A stretch of 64,000 bases of DNA from Tubiluchus corallicola. Its lineage: Eukaryota; Priapulida; Priapulimorpha; Priapulimorphida; Tubiluchidae. A program made the translations under genes and the position numbers. The stretch covers positions 62,001 through 126,000 of the forward strand of contig JAQGDQ010000018.1 of assembly GCA_030141605.1 (NCBI GenBank), read 5' to 3'. The notes beneath the pieces are model-generated. The model was not told the DNA's origin. It saw only the letters and a list, made by a program, of their open reading frames with translations, and made no database searches. Below, piece after piece: positions 25,447 to 37,967 of the stretch (the first letter of the stretch is position 1; each line of letters begins with the position of its first letter).

Positions 25447-27986
25447 ATTCACTACTTTTACAGTAACTGAATATTAACGAATGTCAAGATATGGCCGCTC
25501 ATTAAACAGTTTTAAACTATGTCCTCTAGTTTTAGAATCAACAACTAAATTAAATAATTTTTCAGGCAAAATGTTACCTTTCTAGTTAGTATTTTACAAA
25601 CCTCAATAAGATCTCCATGGTATCTTCTTCATTAAAGTGTGTTCAAACTGCAATACTTCAAAAATGTCAGATTTTTACAACCGAATATTATTCTTGCTGC
25701 CTTTGTACACCTTCCATAAGCAATATGTCTTTCTGATAATCGGGATTACAAAGCTGCACAAAGAATTCTAGATAAGGTCTAACCAAACCAATGTATAATT
25801 TCTTCATTTCTAGAAACTATGCGCCTCTTTATCATCCCAAGATTTTGTTCATTTCTTAACAGAGGATACGCATTGCTGGGAAAATTTCAGTCTGATGTGT
25901 TACTATCACACCAAAATCATTTTTACTATTTGTACTTTGAAGAGCTGTTCCATTCATACCGTAATCACTTTTAAGACTCCCAAAATCGCAGTGTACACCT
26001 CACATTTATCAGCATTAAATAACATTTGCCAATCATTACTCCACCTACATAGTTGTTCAATATCATGCTGTAAAACTAATGAATCTGCTACATAGTTAAT
26101 TGGGTTATACCATTTTGCATCATCTGCAAATTTTAAAATATGAGTGGAAATATCATTATCTATATCTGTGTTTTCTTCCAAACAACCATCTTCAATACAG
26201 CTGACGATATGTCCAAAAACAGCACGGGTTTTAATCTTTTTAAGCAATCTTCAATGAAGCAGTTCATCAAAAGCCTTGGCAAAATCAAATAAAAGATATC
26301 AACAGGACTTCCTAGATCAAGCACAGAAGTAACATCATCAAAAAACTTACTAGGTTGGTCAAACATGAACGGGCTTTAGTGAATCCATGTTAGGAGTCAA
26401 ATAATAATTTATTCTTTTCTAAATGATCAATGATATAATTTCGCGAAATAGATTCAATGACTTTACATACTATGAAGTTAAAGAAATAGGCCAAAGAATA
26501 GGAAATAGAAAAATGATATGAGGCTCAGGAATCAACATCTTCTTTAGTTGCTGATGTTGATACAGATACAAAAATGTATTAAAAATCTCTACCACAGATT
26601 CTGGATCAGAAGTAAGACGCCCATTACTATCTTTTAAATGGACATGTAGCATCTTCAACTAACTTTTTGCTGTTAACATATTTGTAAAAAGACTTTGTAT
26701 CCCATTTAATATTATTTGCTAGATTCATTTCAAACCTACCAACAGCATTACGTACAAGAGACTTAACTACAGATTCAGAATTCATATATTTATTAAATGC
26801 TGGAAGACAACGAGTATCCCAGTATTCCGTCGACAACTTTCTTTTGCACCTAATTGTTTTAACAACTCTTGTAGATACTCATAGCTTCTTAGGTTTGAAT
26901 TTTCTTTTTGTTTTAAATGGCACATTAACTAGAATACACTTATTTATATATGCCTCAATATTACTCTAGGTTTCCTCGGTAGCCATGTCAACACATTGAA
27001 ATCGATTGACTTTATCGAAAAAACTTTTCTCGACACGAAGATTTGCTCTTCACTAGTCAGGAATTAAAAGCGAAGAACTATTGTACTCCGTAGCAAGAGT
27101 AATTTGAAAACTAAGAAGAACATCACTACTACCAAGCTTACCAGCATCCTGAATATTACTAATAATATTCTCATCTGTTGAGAAAATCAAATACGTTTTT
27201 ATCACGTGTAGGAGAATTTACATGTTGAGTAAAGAAACAATCTAATATAGCATTCAGAAAATCAGTAGGTGATTTAGAACAAGCTGTCAAAAATTCCCAA
27301 CTAATATCAGGATAATTGAAATCTCCAAAAATAATATATTCCTTAGAATCAAGATTCCTAAAATTATTAAAGAGCATAGAAACATTTACGTCACTAGGAT
27401 GAATTTCAACTCATACAGAATTAGCAAAGTTTTCAGCTTCAGTAGGAAATATCTGCCTTGCTAGAAGTTCAGTACTCACATATAACACAAAGCCAACACC
27501 CATACCATCCAAAGAATCAAGCAGATATTGGTGAAAAGGATTATGAAAACTTGATAGACAAAATTCAGACAAATCCATCTTTTAGTTGAACCAAGACTCA
27601 GTTATATCCAAAATGCTAACAACCAGCTCATGAAAGCTATTTAGCTCATAAGCAAGTAATCGTATTTACAAAATATACAGAATTAGATTTCACAGACTGA
27701 TGTCACAGACCTAAGCCAATAAAAGATTTAATATATGACAGCTTAGGAGAAATATCACCCAACACACTATGTTTCTTTGCCTCAACAGACTGCACAGGTG
27801 AAAGTTCAGAGCTAGAAATGTGTGGTCTCTTTACCTTACTAGATTCAACTGAGACTCTTAAGCTCAGTAGAGCTATGTGGCAAATTCACAGTATCTTGCA
27901 AGTCTTCACTTGTTACAGAAATAAACAAACCACTATTACCAACTTCCCTCATAGTCATGACATAAGTCATATTAGGACGAACTACA

Positions 27987-28433
27987 TACCGTATATACTC
28001 GCATATAAGCCTACATCGCATATAAGCCCACCCCCTAAAACTGCTTTAAAATGGCCAGTTTTTGCAAAAACCCGTATATAAGCCGACCATCAACTTGTCT
28101 AATTTTACTCCATACCCAATCAACAAAATTGATCCCTTTTTGTCACATTTTGTTAATTGGATATTTTTGGTTCATAGAAATTTTTTACTATAAAGATGTA
28201 AAATGCTTACTTTTATGTTACATACTAGATCCCCCACGATCCCCCTCCAATACACCACTGGTGACACACAACCAAATAAAGAGTCAGATAGCGATGAAAA
28301 TGTGTGGCTGGCAAATTGGCATTAGTGTCTGTCCTTGTGTTCATTTTGTTTCATGCGCATATAAGTCGACCCACTGATTTCAGTATTGTATTTTATAGTT
28401 CTAAATTCGGCTTATATGCGAGTATATACGGTA
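27987..28433. mobile_element. TA-flanked MITE, 447 bp including flanking TA, near-perfect 25-bp ends
   Basis: Left end ACCGTATATACTCGCATATA and right end its exact inverse (TATATGCGAGTATATACGGT), flanked by TA on both sides. There is no transposase frame. It interrupts the ORF1-type part of the CR1-like LINE; removing it with one TA restores an open LINE frame through the junction. It is therefore younger than that LINE, and its well-preserved ends suggest fairly recent activity. Confidence 0.88.
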
Positions 28434-28625
28434 GTTACGTTTTGAAATACCAATAACCAGAATGTTTTCCATTAGATATTTTAACAAATTCACCTTTATA
28501 AAAGTCTTTACTTCAGTTCCTTAACAAGCTTAATATTCTCCTGGCATTCCTGTCACGTTAGATCAGGATTAATGAATACCCCTTCGCAATTTTCCGTTAC
28601 GAAGATTTTTAGCATCTTTCAAAAC

Positions 28626-30263
28626 CTCCTATTTTTGCCCCGGAAGCAAAATAAACTGCAAAAATATTAAAAAAACCACAAAGTTTCTGTATTTTTATTT
28701 GCGATGCCAACTATGTCAAGATTATTTTTTAATCAAAATTTATGACAGAGGGGTGGTAAATTTCCGCAAATTCAGCAATCAGCTTCGCACTTACACTGCT
28801 CAGGCTATCAGACTTGATGTGATCGTGCAAAACAATCAATAATATGAATTTCGTTATTGTCTGCGACTACGTCACTAAATTAAATGAGTATAGTCTCTTT
28901 TCGAAAAAAATTATTACTAGGGCGTATAACCTGCTCAAAAGCTTGAAGGGAGCCCAGTTTGAATATAATCATAAATAATAATGCATGTGTATGCACGATA
29001 TCTTATTTTCACTGAAATTTCTGTGAACATCTAAAAAAAATTTATGATGTCAGTCAAAAAGTGAAGTTTAGAATTTTATTACGTAGTCCATAGATTTCCA
29101 TAAATCAACAGGGCAAAGCCTATGTGTAGGCCTCTTGCCCATAGCTTTCTCTCTCTCCTTATCTCTCTGTTAATCATTTTCTCTCTCGTTTTCTCTCTTG
29201 CATTTAATATTTTTTCTCTTTAAGTTGTGTCTCTGGTGAACTAATGGCAGTTATTCTAGTTATCTAGCGTACATTATGGTGACGAAGAAAGGTAAGTGGT
29301 GAATAAATGGAAAGGTCAGTTAAGTATATTTAGTTAAGTAGGAACATTTCAAATAGTAGCTAGTGGCAGACGGGTTGCATTAGAGTCCACTCGGGCTAGA
29401 ATGGATTGTGGAACTTAATTCACTGGATCGTCTTCCCGGTACCAATTTCCTCTTGAATTGATCTGCTTAGTTATTATATATCTCGTGCTCTATATCGATG
29501 AAGTGAGGGAATTGCAGTCATTTGTCACTTTGAATCTATTCTTATTTCTACATCGTGTCCATACTCCATACAATGCCCTTTGAATACCTCAAGTAGGTGC
29601 AAACAGCCTTGAGTTTTTTTTTCTAAAGGGATATGTATTCTGTAATCTGAAAGCACATGACAGGCTCCAGAGAACAACTTACATGGACCTATTACTGTGG
29701 GTTTTAAGTTACAACAATGCAATGTGGAAAACACCAGTTAAAGTTGTAAGGGAATAACGATAGATATAGACACTGTATAACCATCACATGTCTATGTGAT
29801 GTCTATGTCTGCCTCTATCATTGACGAGTATTGACTATACGAGTTAGAACAATTTTAGTTTTTTTAGTTCGAATTTCATTCGGACCTAAAATTCGAACCT
29901 TCAACTACAAACATTCTTTATCATTAGATTGTACGTTTAAAATATGTCATGCATTCAACACAATTTAGCCGCGATTGAATTTTTTTCACAATTTTAGACG
30001 ATAGATTACTATAATTAGTGTTTTACTGAATAAAATCAAGTAATATGCTTGATCTTTTTTGTAAGAGTGCCTTTTAACAATTAATGATTCGAAAATTTAT
30101 TCCAAAATGTTTGACTGAATTCGGATTTGATTTGAATTCAAAATTTGCACCAGTCTATATTTACCATTGTGCGGACTTTTGCATTATCAGCCGCAATTTA
30201 GAAACATTTAGTCCTCAAGTTAAGAACAACTAAGATGGAAGAATACAATATTTGAAGAGGAGG
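28626..30263. other. Intergenic stretch; CT-rich tract and hAT-like relic only
   Basis: A CT-rich tract lies at about 29140-29225. From about 29843 to 30170 is a degraded relative of the hAT-like element at 42973. I see no gene. Confidence 0.6.
29843..30170. mobile_element. Degraded relative of the hAT-like MITE at 42973
   Basis: It shares stretches such as TTTAGTTCGAATT, ACCTAAAATT, CTTTATCATTA and CAACACAATTTAGC with 42990-43340, in the same order and strand. The ends are eroded. Confidence 0.65.
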
Positions 30264-31535
30264 TAATGATTCGTGGAAAAGATATCAATACTGTGGGCGC
30301 TTGTTAGACACCAATGCTGAGATACAAAGAAGAAAAATTCTTGCATTGTCTGCTTATTCAAATCTCACAAACACTTTTTTAAAACAATAGATTGCATGTC
30401 TCTTGAAACCCAAGTCCGGGATCTGTTCAACTTTCAAACCTGTGTTTTTGTACAATGTTGAGCTATGGACAATAAAAGTTTAACAGCAGAATGAAATTGA
30501 CGCCTTTCAAAGATGTCTCTATAGAAATTACTGGGAGTTAAAAGGCCTGCCAGTTATTCTATCCAATGATGATCTGTATGAAGTAATTGAGAAAAATCCT
30601 TTGAGTAAACAAATACAGATTGCATTGGATTGGAACACTGAGCTAGGTTACTTCAAGAGTCTTTCTATAGCATTATGTAAAGCTCTCGAGCGACAAAAAA
30701 GCCGAGAGGAGCCAGCTACTGACATATATAGATATACTGCTAAAATATTTAGCAAACACAACTCTAGATTTGTGAGTGGTGGCGGTGGACAGGAATGCTT
30801 GGCATCAACATGTGGAACGTACCATGTTTTAGAATGTAGCAGCACCTGTAAGTCTGTATATACATTGTTTATATGTATAAATTTCTAACTGCGTTTTAAT
30901 ATTAATTCTACTCACAAGTGTTTATATATATATATAAATGTGTGCGCTCACCCATATTAACAAGGGGTTTCGTAAGTCGATTTTCGTAAATGAGTATTTG
31001 GTGTAGCTCTGTGACAGTCAGTTTTCAAATTATTTTAAAATTACTGTGATATTAATTTTGCTGAAATCTGCTTGCCCCAATTTTCTGTGTTTTGTCCATC
31101 TGATTTATTATAGCAATATACATATCGAAAAAAGAAAAGTGTATAATAACCACCAAATTAAATTTGGGGCTTGATTAAATCAAGGCCAGAATAATCTTGA
31201 AAATAAGATGGTCATTATACCAATTCAAATGAGCTGCTGTATAATAGAACAAAAGAGGAACTTTGGAGCACTATTTTAGAAACAGAAGGATAAGATGGGT
31301 AGGACATAGATTGCTAGATGCATCACCAATAAGATTAGCACTATAAACAAGGCAAATCAAAAACAACTTGCTTATCTAAAATTAATAAATATTTACAACA
31401 GCTGTGAGCAGTAGCGTCACAGGAGTTAAATATTTTAGCTGCAGACAGGAAACAGTGGCGAGATCTAATAAAGAGTGGAGGCTCAATTTCTACGATAGAC
31501 GTTTAGGGCAAAAGAAGAAGAAAAAGAAGAGGTAA
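30264..31535 (+). mobile_element. C-terminal LINE relic (RTE-like), interrupted by other DNA
   Basis: The plus strand reads YCGRLLDTNAEIQRRK, FLYNVELWTI, NEIDAFQRCLYRNYW and LSNDDLYEVIEKNPLSKQI, the region that follows the RT core in RTE-like LINEs. After about 620 bp of unrelated sequence the same protein resumes as NRRIRWVGHRLLDASPIRLAL. The end is a GAAGAAGAAAAAGAAG-rich tail. The type is the same as the LINE at 22596-25446, here on the opposite strand. Confidence 0.75.
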
Positions 31536-31965
31536 CGCGCGAATCGCGAAAATTGCTCGGTATTTGCAAAAACTTTATAATTATAACGTTGTCGTTACTT
31601 GTGTTTAATAGTTTTGAAGGAATATTTGTTTTAAAGAATTCTGCCTGTCAAATGTCTGTAATAGACATGCGGACATTTAACTTGCTTGCACCCGTGATTT
31701 GTGATTCACTAACATTCTTATTCTGAGAACCACATGGCAAACTTCTGCACTTGTACTGTGACATACTGTGCTGTACACTACTTGTTTCCGGAACTCGGAA
31801 TAATTACAATATAATATATATTATACTATAGTACAAAGTTAATGTTGTAGGTAACTTCTTAAACTTTTAAGCCTAACTTGTAGCCTACATTACCTTTTGC
31901 ATACTGCACACAAATTATAAGTAAAACATGAAGCAGCTTCACATACATATGCGCAATAAGTTCAG

Positions 31966-32138
31966 TACTAGTAAGTTTGGTACGTGGAAGTTTTGGTACT
32001 AGGAATTTTTGATACTGGGAAAATTTGGTACAGAGAAAATATGATACTGATAAATATGGCACTAACGAAGTTTTGTCAGGTATTTTTGGTACAAGTAAAT
32101 ATTGTACAAGGTAAAAATGGTACAGAACAAGTTTGGTA
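31966..32138. repeat. Degenerate minisatellite, left part
   Basis: About 17-22 bp units of the form GTTTGGTAC(N)2-4GGAAA recur imperfectly. The array resumes at 33122 after the pogo-like element that splits it. Confidence 0.85.
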
Positions 32139-33121
32139 CAGTAGGCACCGCTTAATAGACTCACGGTTAATAGACTCAATCGCTTAATTGGTTCAAAAAT
32201 ACCTGGAATGAGCCACTTCTAGTCAAATATACATAAAAACCAGTGGTATTTGCCTCAAATAACTCTGCATAATTGACTCAATATTTTTCTTTCACCTACT
32301 TAAAATAAGATATTTGTATGTGCAAAAGAGGCTTTTAGGCATCTACTTTTATGTCATCTTTACTTCCCTTTTGGGCACAATGTATGCAGAAAGAATCATG
32401 TTAAGTACAGTTTTGTTTATAAGCAGGTACGTTTATCATGCACTAATACGCTAGCGTAGCGGTTTTGCTTTGAATCTGTTACCCACTTGTCCACTGCAAT
32501 TAACCTCGTTACACAAGAATTTCTGGAAGCTAAATATTTAGTCACTTGCCTAGCGGTTTCATTTTGATGCTCTCGTTGCAAATCACGCTTTCAGCCTTAA
32601 TGATTTAACAGTCAAAGATTCAGGTAGAGTAATCAGCCGGTATTCCTTGTGACGTACAAGAACATCGTACTTTCAAATAAGGGCAATATAAGTGAGCAAA
32701 TGATTTAGAACTGTTTCAGTCACACACAACAACAGATTTTCAACGTTTTTATAATTAGAACTTTGTGGGCCAACTTCTTTGCTAGAAAATGAAAGCAGCT
32801 GACTTTGAAGGAATTTTTGTAATTTTTGCAAATAAACAGACTTAGAAAAGTCTGTAATTTAGAAAAGCATACTTCTTAATTTATTGCTAATTCACTTATA
32901 TAAATTAATATTTTAAAATATTTTTTCTAATTTTTTAACTGCACAAAGGAATTTAGGCATTACTTCTTGTCTAAAATTCATTAAAAACCTTTGCAATGCA
33001 TAATAAGCTGATGATTCATACTTCTATACCTGTAATACTACACCCATTGGTAAATAGGTTCAGTTGGTTAATTTTGTCCTCACATTGGTCCCATAGTGAG
33101 TCTATTAAGCGGCACCTACTG
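32139..33121. mobile_element. Pogo-like MITE, 983 bp, copy 1
   Basis: Left end CAGTAGGCACCGCTTAATAG and right end, reverse-complemented, CAGTAGGTGCCGCTTAATAG, both flanked by TA. It splits the GGTAC minisatellite. There is no transposase open frame. A homologous copy in reverse orientation lies at 36519-37526. Confidence 0.9.
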
Positions 33122-33212
33122 TATTAGGAAAGTTTAGTACTCGAAAAGTTTGGCACTAGGAAAATTCGGTACAGAGAAAGTTTGGTACAGGGAAAGTTTG
33201 GAAAATATGTTT
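33122..33212. repeat. Degenerate minisatellite, right part
   Basis: Units such as AAAGTTTGGTACAGGG continue the 31966-32138 array. Confidence 0.85.
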
Positions 33213-33339
33213 TATATAACCTTTGAATGAACAAGTTATAGATGCTCATATTGTTGCATTTTTTTATTTGTTTTTTGGTCGCTTCCTTGTTTGTTTGTCT
33301 GTCTGTTGTTTGTTAATTGTCAGTTTGTCTGTTTCTTGC

Positions 33340-33720
33340 TTGCTCTTTTGTTGTGATTACTGCCACCACCACTAGCACCACCATCATCACCATCATTGCT
33401 GTCACCATTGTTACTGTTGTCATTTTGTTGCAGTTTTATTGTTGTTTTATTATTGTCGATGTCATTGTTGTTGCTGCTGCTGCTGTTGTTGCTATTGTTT
33501 TTGTTAACTACTGATGTTGTAGTTATTCTTGTACGTTAGTTCAGTATGTGCATTGTGTCAGGATTTTCCATTAAATGAGAACTGATCTGAATCAATGTTA
33601 CCACCATGACTGTCACAATAACCATCATTGTCAATGTTTTCGCTATCATTATTATCATCATCATCACACCATTGTCATCATCTTCACCACCATCATCATC
33701 AAAATCAAGAAGTACAGGTC
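33340..33720. repeat. Triplet-rich tracts (TTG/CTG-like, then ATC)
   Basis: Imperfect ACC/ATC then TTG/CTG triplets at 33355-33510, and CATCAT/ATTATC triplets at 33600-33710. They create long open but low-complexity frames on both strands, which I do not call genes. Confidence 0.8.
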
Positions 33721-36518
33721 TCACTCCATACTGTGGGCCTCATGGGAAATCAAACTACGATTATGCAGGACGTTTCTGTCCAGTGATATCATTAGCTATC
33801 AGTGCCATGTTCTTATCTCAGTTTGATAATTTTGTAAAAAAAAACACAGAAAGTGATCATTTTTCCCCGAAAAAACACATTGACCATTTTAATAGACTTT
33901 CCTAGTACCATATATCCTCCCTGTTGAATAAACTTCTTTATTTTCTAGTTAAAACAATTATTTTATACTGAAATAGAGAAATGCTGTCTTTCGTTTAGTA
34001 CCAAATTTTGCAGCTCCAAGTTTTCCTCATACATTATTTTCGTAATATCAAAACTTCCTTGTACTAAACAGTTTGAGATAGCTGCTTAGGGCAGTGGCGT
34101 AGCTAGAGTTTTTGGCTTTCAAGTGCTGTTACCCATGAAAAATACAACAGCAACATCCACAGGATTTAGATTCGTAAAACTTAGCTGTGTTGTACTGCAG
34201 GTGTGATAAGCTGTGATGATAAACTGATAAAATAATAAAGCACTACTGGAAAAATTGTTTGTGAAGAAATTATTTCTCTCTGCATGCTTCGAGTGGTGTG
34301 GTAGATCCACTCATATGATTCTTAAATCCTAACTCGGGGGGGAAAACATGATCATAAATATGCTTTGGAGTTACCTGATGACATGTACTGCACAGACATT
34401 TTGAAAACTATATAAACATTACAAAGATATTAAATTACTAAAGAATTTTTTTGTCGCAAACTTTTGGCAGAAGGTGCTGTGTTCTGACAGAATAAACTTT
34501 TTCCGTGCACTTCATTACAAGAAAGTGCCACGCTGGGTGTACTGCCCTTCTTGCTTAGCTATATTGTTCTAAAATACAAAATGGTATTTTATTGTTATCA
34601 CACAACAAGACACCCTCCAAAAGTCCACAAATTTCACCACGAGTAAACTGTCGCTTTTACTGTTTTTTAAACTCCAGTTGACGATTTATTCATGTGAATT
34701 CACTGAATGAGTCGCAGAAAGTGCCACCCAATGTGCTAATTAATAAAATTGTATGCTGATTTCTGACTCTCCTATCTAATTTGAGAGTAATAAAATTTAT
34801 GCTCATCCACTGTGCATAAAAATCAGCTCATGTGCCAATTTCTGATTTGCCACTGATCTCTGGCTGCTAATTTCAAAATTAGGATAGGTGGATAAATAAT
34901 TTAATTGAAAAGCAAGTTGCTGATTACAACCGAATAATTTGCATTGTACAAGAACTAAAAAAGACGATTAAAGCTTTCTTAATACCCTTAAAAGATACCC
35001 TCAAAATGTCTGGCACCTAAGAGACTGATAGCCATGGGATTGAGGTTCCTTCGCAAGAAGTAATGCTAACCAGTCAATCAGCATCTGAAGCTAGGTGCAT
35101 TCTACAATACTATGCTGTATGGCACGTTCCCAAGTAAAATCACTTATAGATCGTTGATGAAACGTATGCTTAGTTGATTGTTCTGCATTTTTATAAAATG
35201 ATTGCATATTATGGATTAGTATTGCATCTGCTTATTTTTGAAGCTGTGTACGTATGTAAGTGTATGTGTGCGTGCATGCGTGCATGTGCACTCGTATGTG
35301 TGTGCATGTGTAGCAATAAAACTGATATTTAATTTTAGTACTCAATAATGAGCAACTATTTCAACTATTTGTTTATTTACACGATTCTGTTTGAGTAACA
35401 CACCACAAGAAGTTATTGTCAAATGTGTAAAAGTCAATATGTCTCAGTTCAAAAGCAACTGTGTAGTGAAAGGGTTAATATCCGTATTATTTATTTGACA
35501 TGCTTGACGTGTCAGGGGTATTTAAAGCTTGAATGCACATATCATACTACATTTAGTAGTAATTAGTAGTAATGTTAGCAGGTGGTTGATAACCACAAAT
35601 TTACCTTTGGGGAATATGAAAATGTAGATCTTTTTCACCTGATGCACTAAGCACTTTAATGTACGGTGTAACCTTACAAGGAGAACATACATGCATAACA
35701 GCTTTTCTAAGCAATAAACCTTGGTCTTCAATACTAAGTTTGTAAATGCAGTTGATTTTCATGTAATAATATTTATATTCTCTGTTACAAGTAAAATGAC
35801 ACAAAAGATGCCACTACTCAAACTTTAGCAAAACATTGCCTAACGTTTTAGTCAAGCCTCTCATTTATTGACTTACACCTTCACACCACTGATCATGTTG
35901 ACAGCTTCACTGAGAGTATTAATTTATAAATATGCTATTTGTGTTATAAAGCATTTTGTTTTTTTCGAATTCTTGTTAATTGAAACTGAAGTTTGAGTCC
36001 CAAAGATCCGAAGCCGAGTGCTCGATTGAGTACATGTATTAATAAAATATAATTAGTTAATTAATTAATTTCTGTATATGGTTATGAAGTTATTTCAAGG
36101 CAGAAGGTTTAAAGTTTAAATTTTGGTGCTCCAGATTGAAATCTTGGCAGAGGAGCAGAGCAACATTTTTTTCACAGAGTACAGCATAGCTAAAACATTC
36201 TCTTTGGAGTAGAAAATGCAACCAAGTAAACCCACCTACATTAAATAGTTAATTAAAGTAATTACATTTCATTAATATTTGAAATGGCAGAGGAAAAATG
36301 GAAAAAATTATAAATGCTGGCTTAATTGTTTTGAAATATTAAGTAGTCTAAATACAATGCAGTCATTAGAACTAATATGAGCATAACTTGCATGTACCAC
36401 TTTGACCTAAATCATTGTGCTTGAAACAAGATTCTATTGGTAACTGTCATAACCTCCATAAAATTAATGTTACCATATATGTACAGGTACAGTAGTTGTT
36501 TAGGCCAAGATTTTAAAT
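33721..36518. other. Intergenic stretch without a recognised gene
   Basis: Only minor structure: a GCAGTGGCGTAGCTAGAG end-like motif near 34090, similar to common DNA-transposon termini, and a TG/CATG-rich tract at about 35240-35320. Confidence 0.55.
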
Positions 36519-37526
36519 ATAGGAGGCACCGCTTAATAGACTTATTTTGGGACCGAAGTGTTTTGACCCAATTAACCGATTGAACCTATTAACCAATGCG
36601 TGTAGTATTACTGGTATAGAAGTATGAGTCACCAGCTTACTATGCACTGCAAAGGTTTTTAATAAATTTTAGAAACGAAGTAATGCCTAAATTCCTTTGT
36701 GCATTTAAAAATTAAAAAAAATATATTGTAAAGTATTAATTTATATAAGTGAATTAGCAATAAATTAAAAAGTGTACTTTTCTAAATCACACAAGTCTGT
36801 TTATTTGCAATAATTACAAAAATTCCTTTGAAGTCAGCTGCTTCATTTTGTCGCAAAGAACTTGGCTCACAAAGTTTTCATAATGATAAAAATGTTGAAA
36901 ATCTGTTGTTGTATGAGGCAATAAATTCTCGTAAAATGCTTAGTGCTTGGCGTGCTTAAACTGTTGATGGAGCCCGTGTTTTCCCCACAAGTAGCTTCGT
37001 TTGTAGTTTCGCCTAAGTTCCCGCTTGCTATAATTGTGACATATTGTACTGTACGTGCGTCCCAGGCATAACAGCAACATCTACCTGATTAAACTTTCTG
37101 GCAAAGACTGCCAGAGTTTCAAAAGCAAACTGCTAAGCAAGTGATTAAATGTTTAACTTCCAGGAATTCTTGGGTAACGAGGTTAATTGCAGTGGACGGG
37201 CGGGTCAAAGGAAACCTTTAGGCTAGCATATTAGCATATGATAAACGTTTCTGCTTACAAACAAAATGGTACTCAATATAATTGTTTTGATGTGTATTAT
37301 AGGAGAAAAGTGAACTGAGATGATATAAAAGTCATAAAAGCTTATTAGCACGAAAGTATCTTATTGAAGCTTGTGAAGTAAAGATATTGAGTCAATTATG
37401 CAGAGTTATTTGAGTCAATTACTGACAGTTTTTATGTACATTAGAATAGAAGCGGCCCGTACCAGGCATTTTTGAGAAAATTAAGTAGTTGAGTCTTAAT
37501 TGGTCTTTGTTAAGCGGCGCCTACTG
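36519..37526. mobile_element. Pogo-like MITE, about 1 kb, copy 2 (inverted relative to copy 1)
   Basis: The reverse complement matches 32139-33121 along its length, for example CAAATAACTCTGCATAATTG and the segment with AGGAATTTAGGCATTACTTC (one or two differences). The left end has decayed to TAGGAGGCACCGCTTAATAG and the right end reads GGCGCCTACTG with the flanking TA changed to CA. It ends 21 bp before the CENP-S acceptor. Confidence 0.88.
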
Positions 37527-37550
37527 CATTATATAATTTTTTTGCAGAAA

Positions 37551-37967
37551 ATGGATGATCATAGTGATGATAAACATCATCAACTGGAGCACCAACAAAG
37601 ACTGAAAGCAGCTATCCATTACTCCGTCGGATCTATTTGTTCGGAGCTTGCGAAGGAATATAGTGTTAAAATTTCTAGACAGTTTATTGCTACATTAGCA
37701 GAAGCTACATTTAAACAGGCGCAGCGATATGGTGCGGACCTAGAAATGTTTGCAAACCATGCAAAACGGTCAATTATAAAACCGGATGATGTAAAAATTC
37801 TTGTACGCAAAAGTTCGACATTACTAGACCATCTAGAACAGATGAGCAGAAATCAGCAAATGCAGCATGAAGTTGGTAAACAGAAGAGGAAAGAAAAGAA
37901 AGAAAAACAGCCGTCTTCTAAGAGCAAAAGGCCAAGAAATTTTAATGAACAATCAAATGATGTTTAG
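37551..37967 (+). CDS. CENPS: CENP-S / MHF1 histone-fold protein, 138 aa, single exon
   Basis: CENP-S (also MHF1, FAAP16) pairs with CENP-X/MHF2 through histone folds. The tetramer binds DNA at kinetochores within the CENP-T-W-S-X complex and also with FANCM at stalled forks. The N-terminus QQRLKAAIHYSVG, the middle SRQFIATLAEATFKQA and the very conserved DLEMFANHAKRSIIKPDDVK followed by LVRKSS match the family. The basic Lys-rich tail from about residue 108 matches the expected C-terminus. Length equals that of the human protein (138). The ATG is preceded at once by TTTTTTTGCAG, a splice acceptor, so a 5' non-coding exon lies upstream. The coding region has no intron, whereas vertebrate CENPS has several; this may be intron loss or a retrocopy, but the frame is intact. 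Confidence 0.94.
   Translation: MDDHSDDKHHQLEHQQRLKAAIHYSVGSICSELAKEYSVKISRQFIATLAEATFKQAQRYGADLEMFANHAKRSIIKPDDVKILVRKSSTLLDHLEQMSRNQQMQHEVGKQKRKEKKEKQPSSKSKRPRNFNEQSNDV

Larger units (their letters stand above)
22440..28625 (-). mobile_element. CR1-like LINE, degraded, split by two younger insertions
   Basis: The parts are 28625-28434 (ORF1-type end, with INPDLT), 27986-25447 (endonuclease GDFNYPDISW near 27300; RT active site FADD near 26125; later WSNDWQMLFNADKCEV, then a RPYLEFFVQ-type motif and RGHSLKLF), and 22595 to about 22440 (3' end, EWHNLPAMVVAAS). These motifs and their order are those of CR1/L2/Rex-type non-LTR retrotransposons. Many stops and frameshifts make it inactive. The gaps are exactly the RTE-like LINE and the TA-flanked MITE described separately, and both junctions rejoin in frame. 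Confidence 0.85.

Noticed and set aside
31859-32179. 106-codon frame rich in VPK and TKL
   Set aside because: It is the translated minisatellite, not a gene.
33317-33905. Overlapping open frames around 33.3-33.9 kb on both strands
   Set aside because: They translate triplet repeats and show no complex protein sequence.
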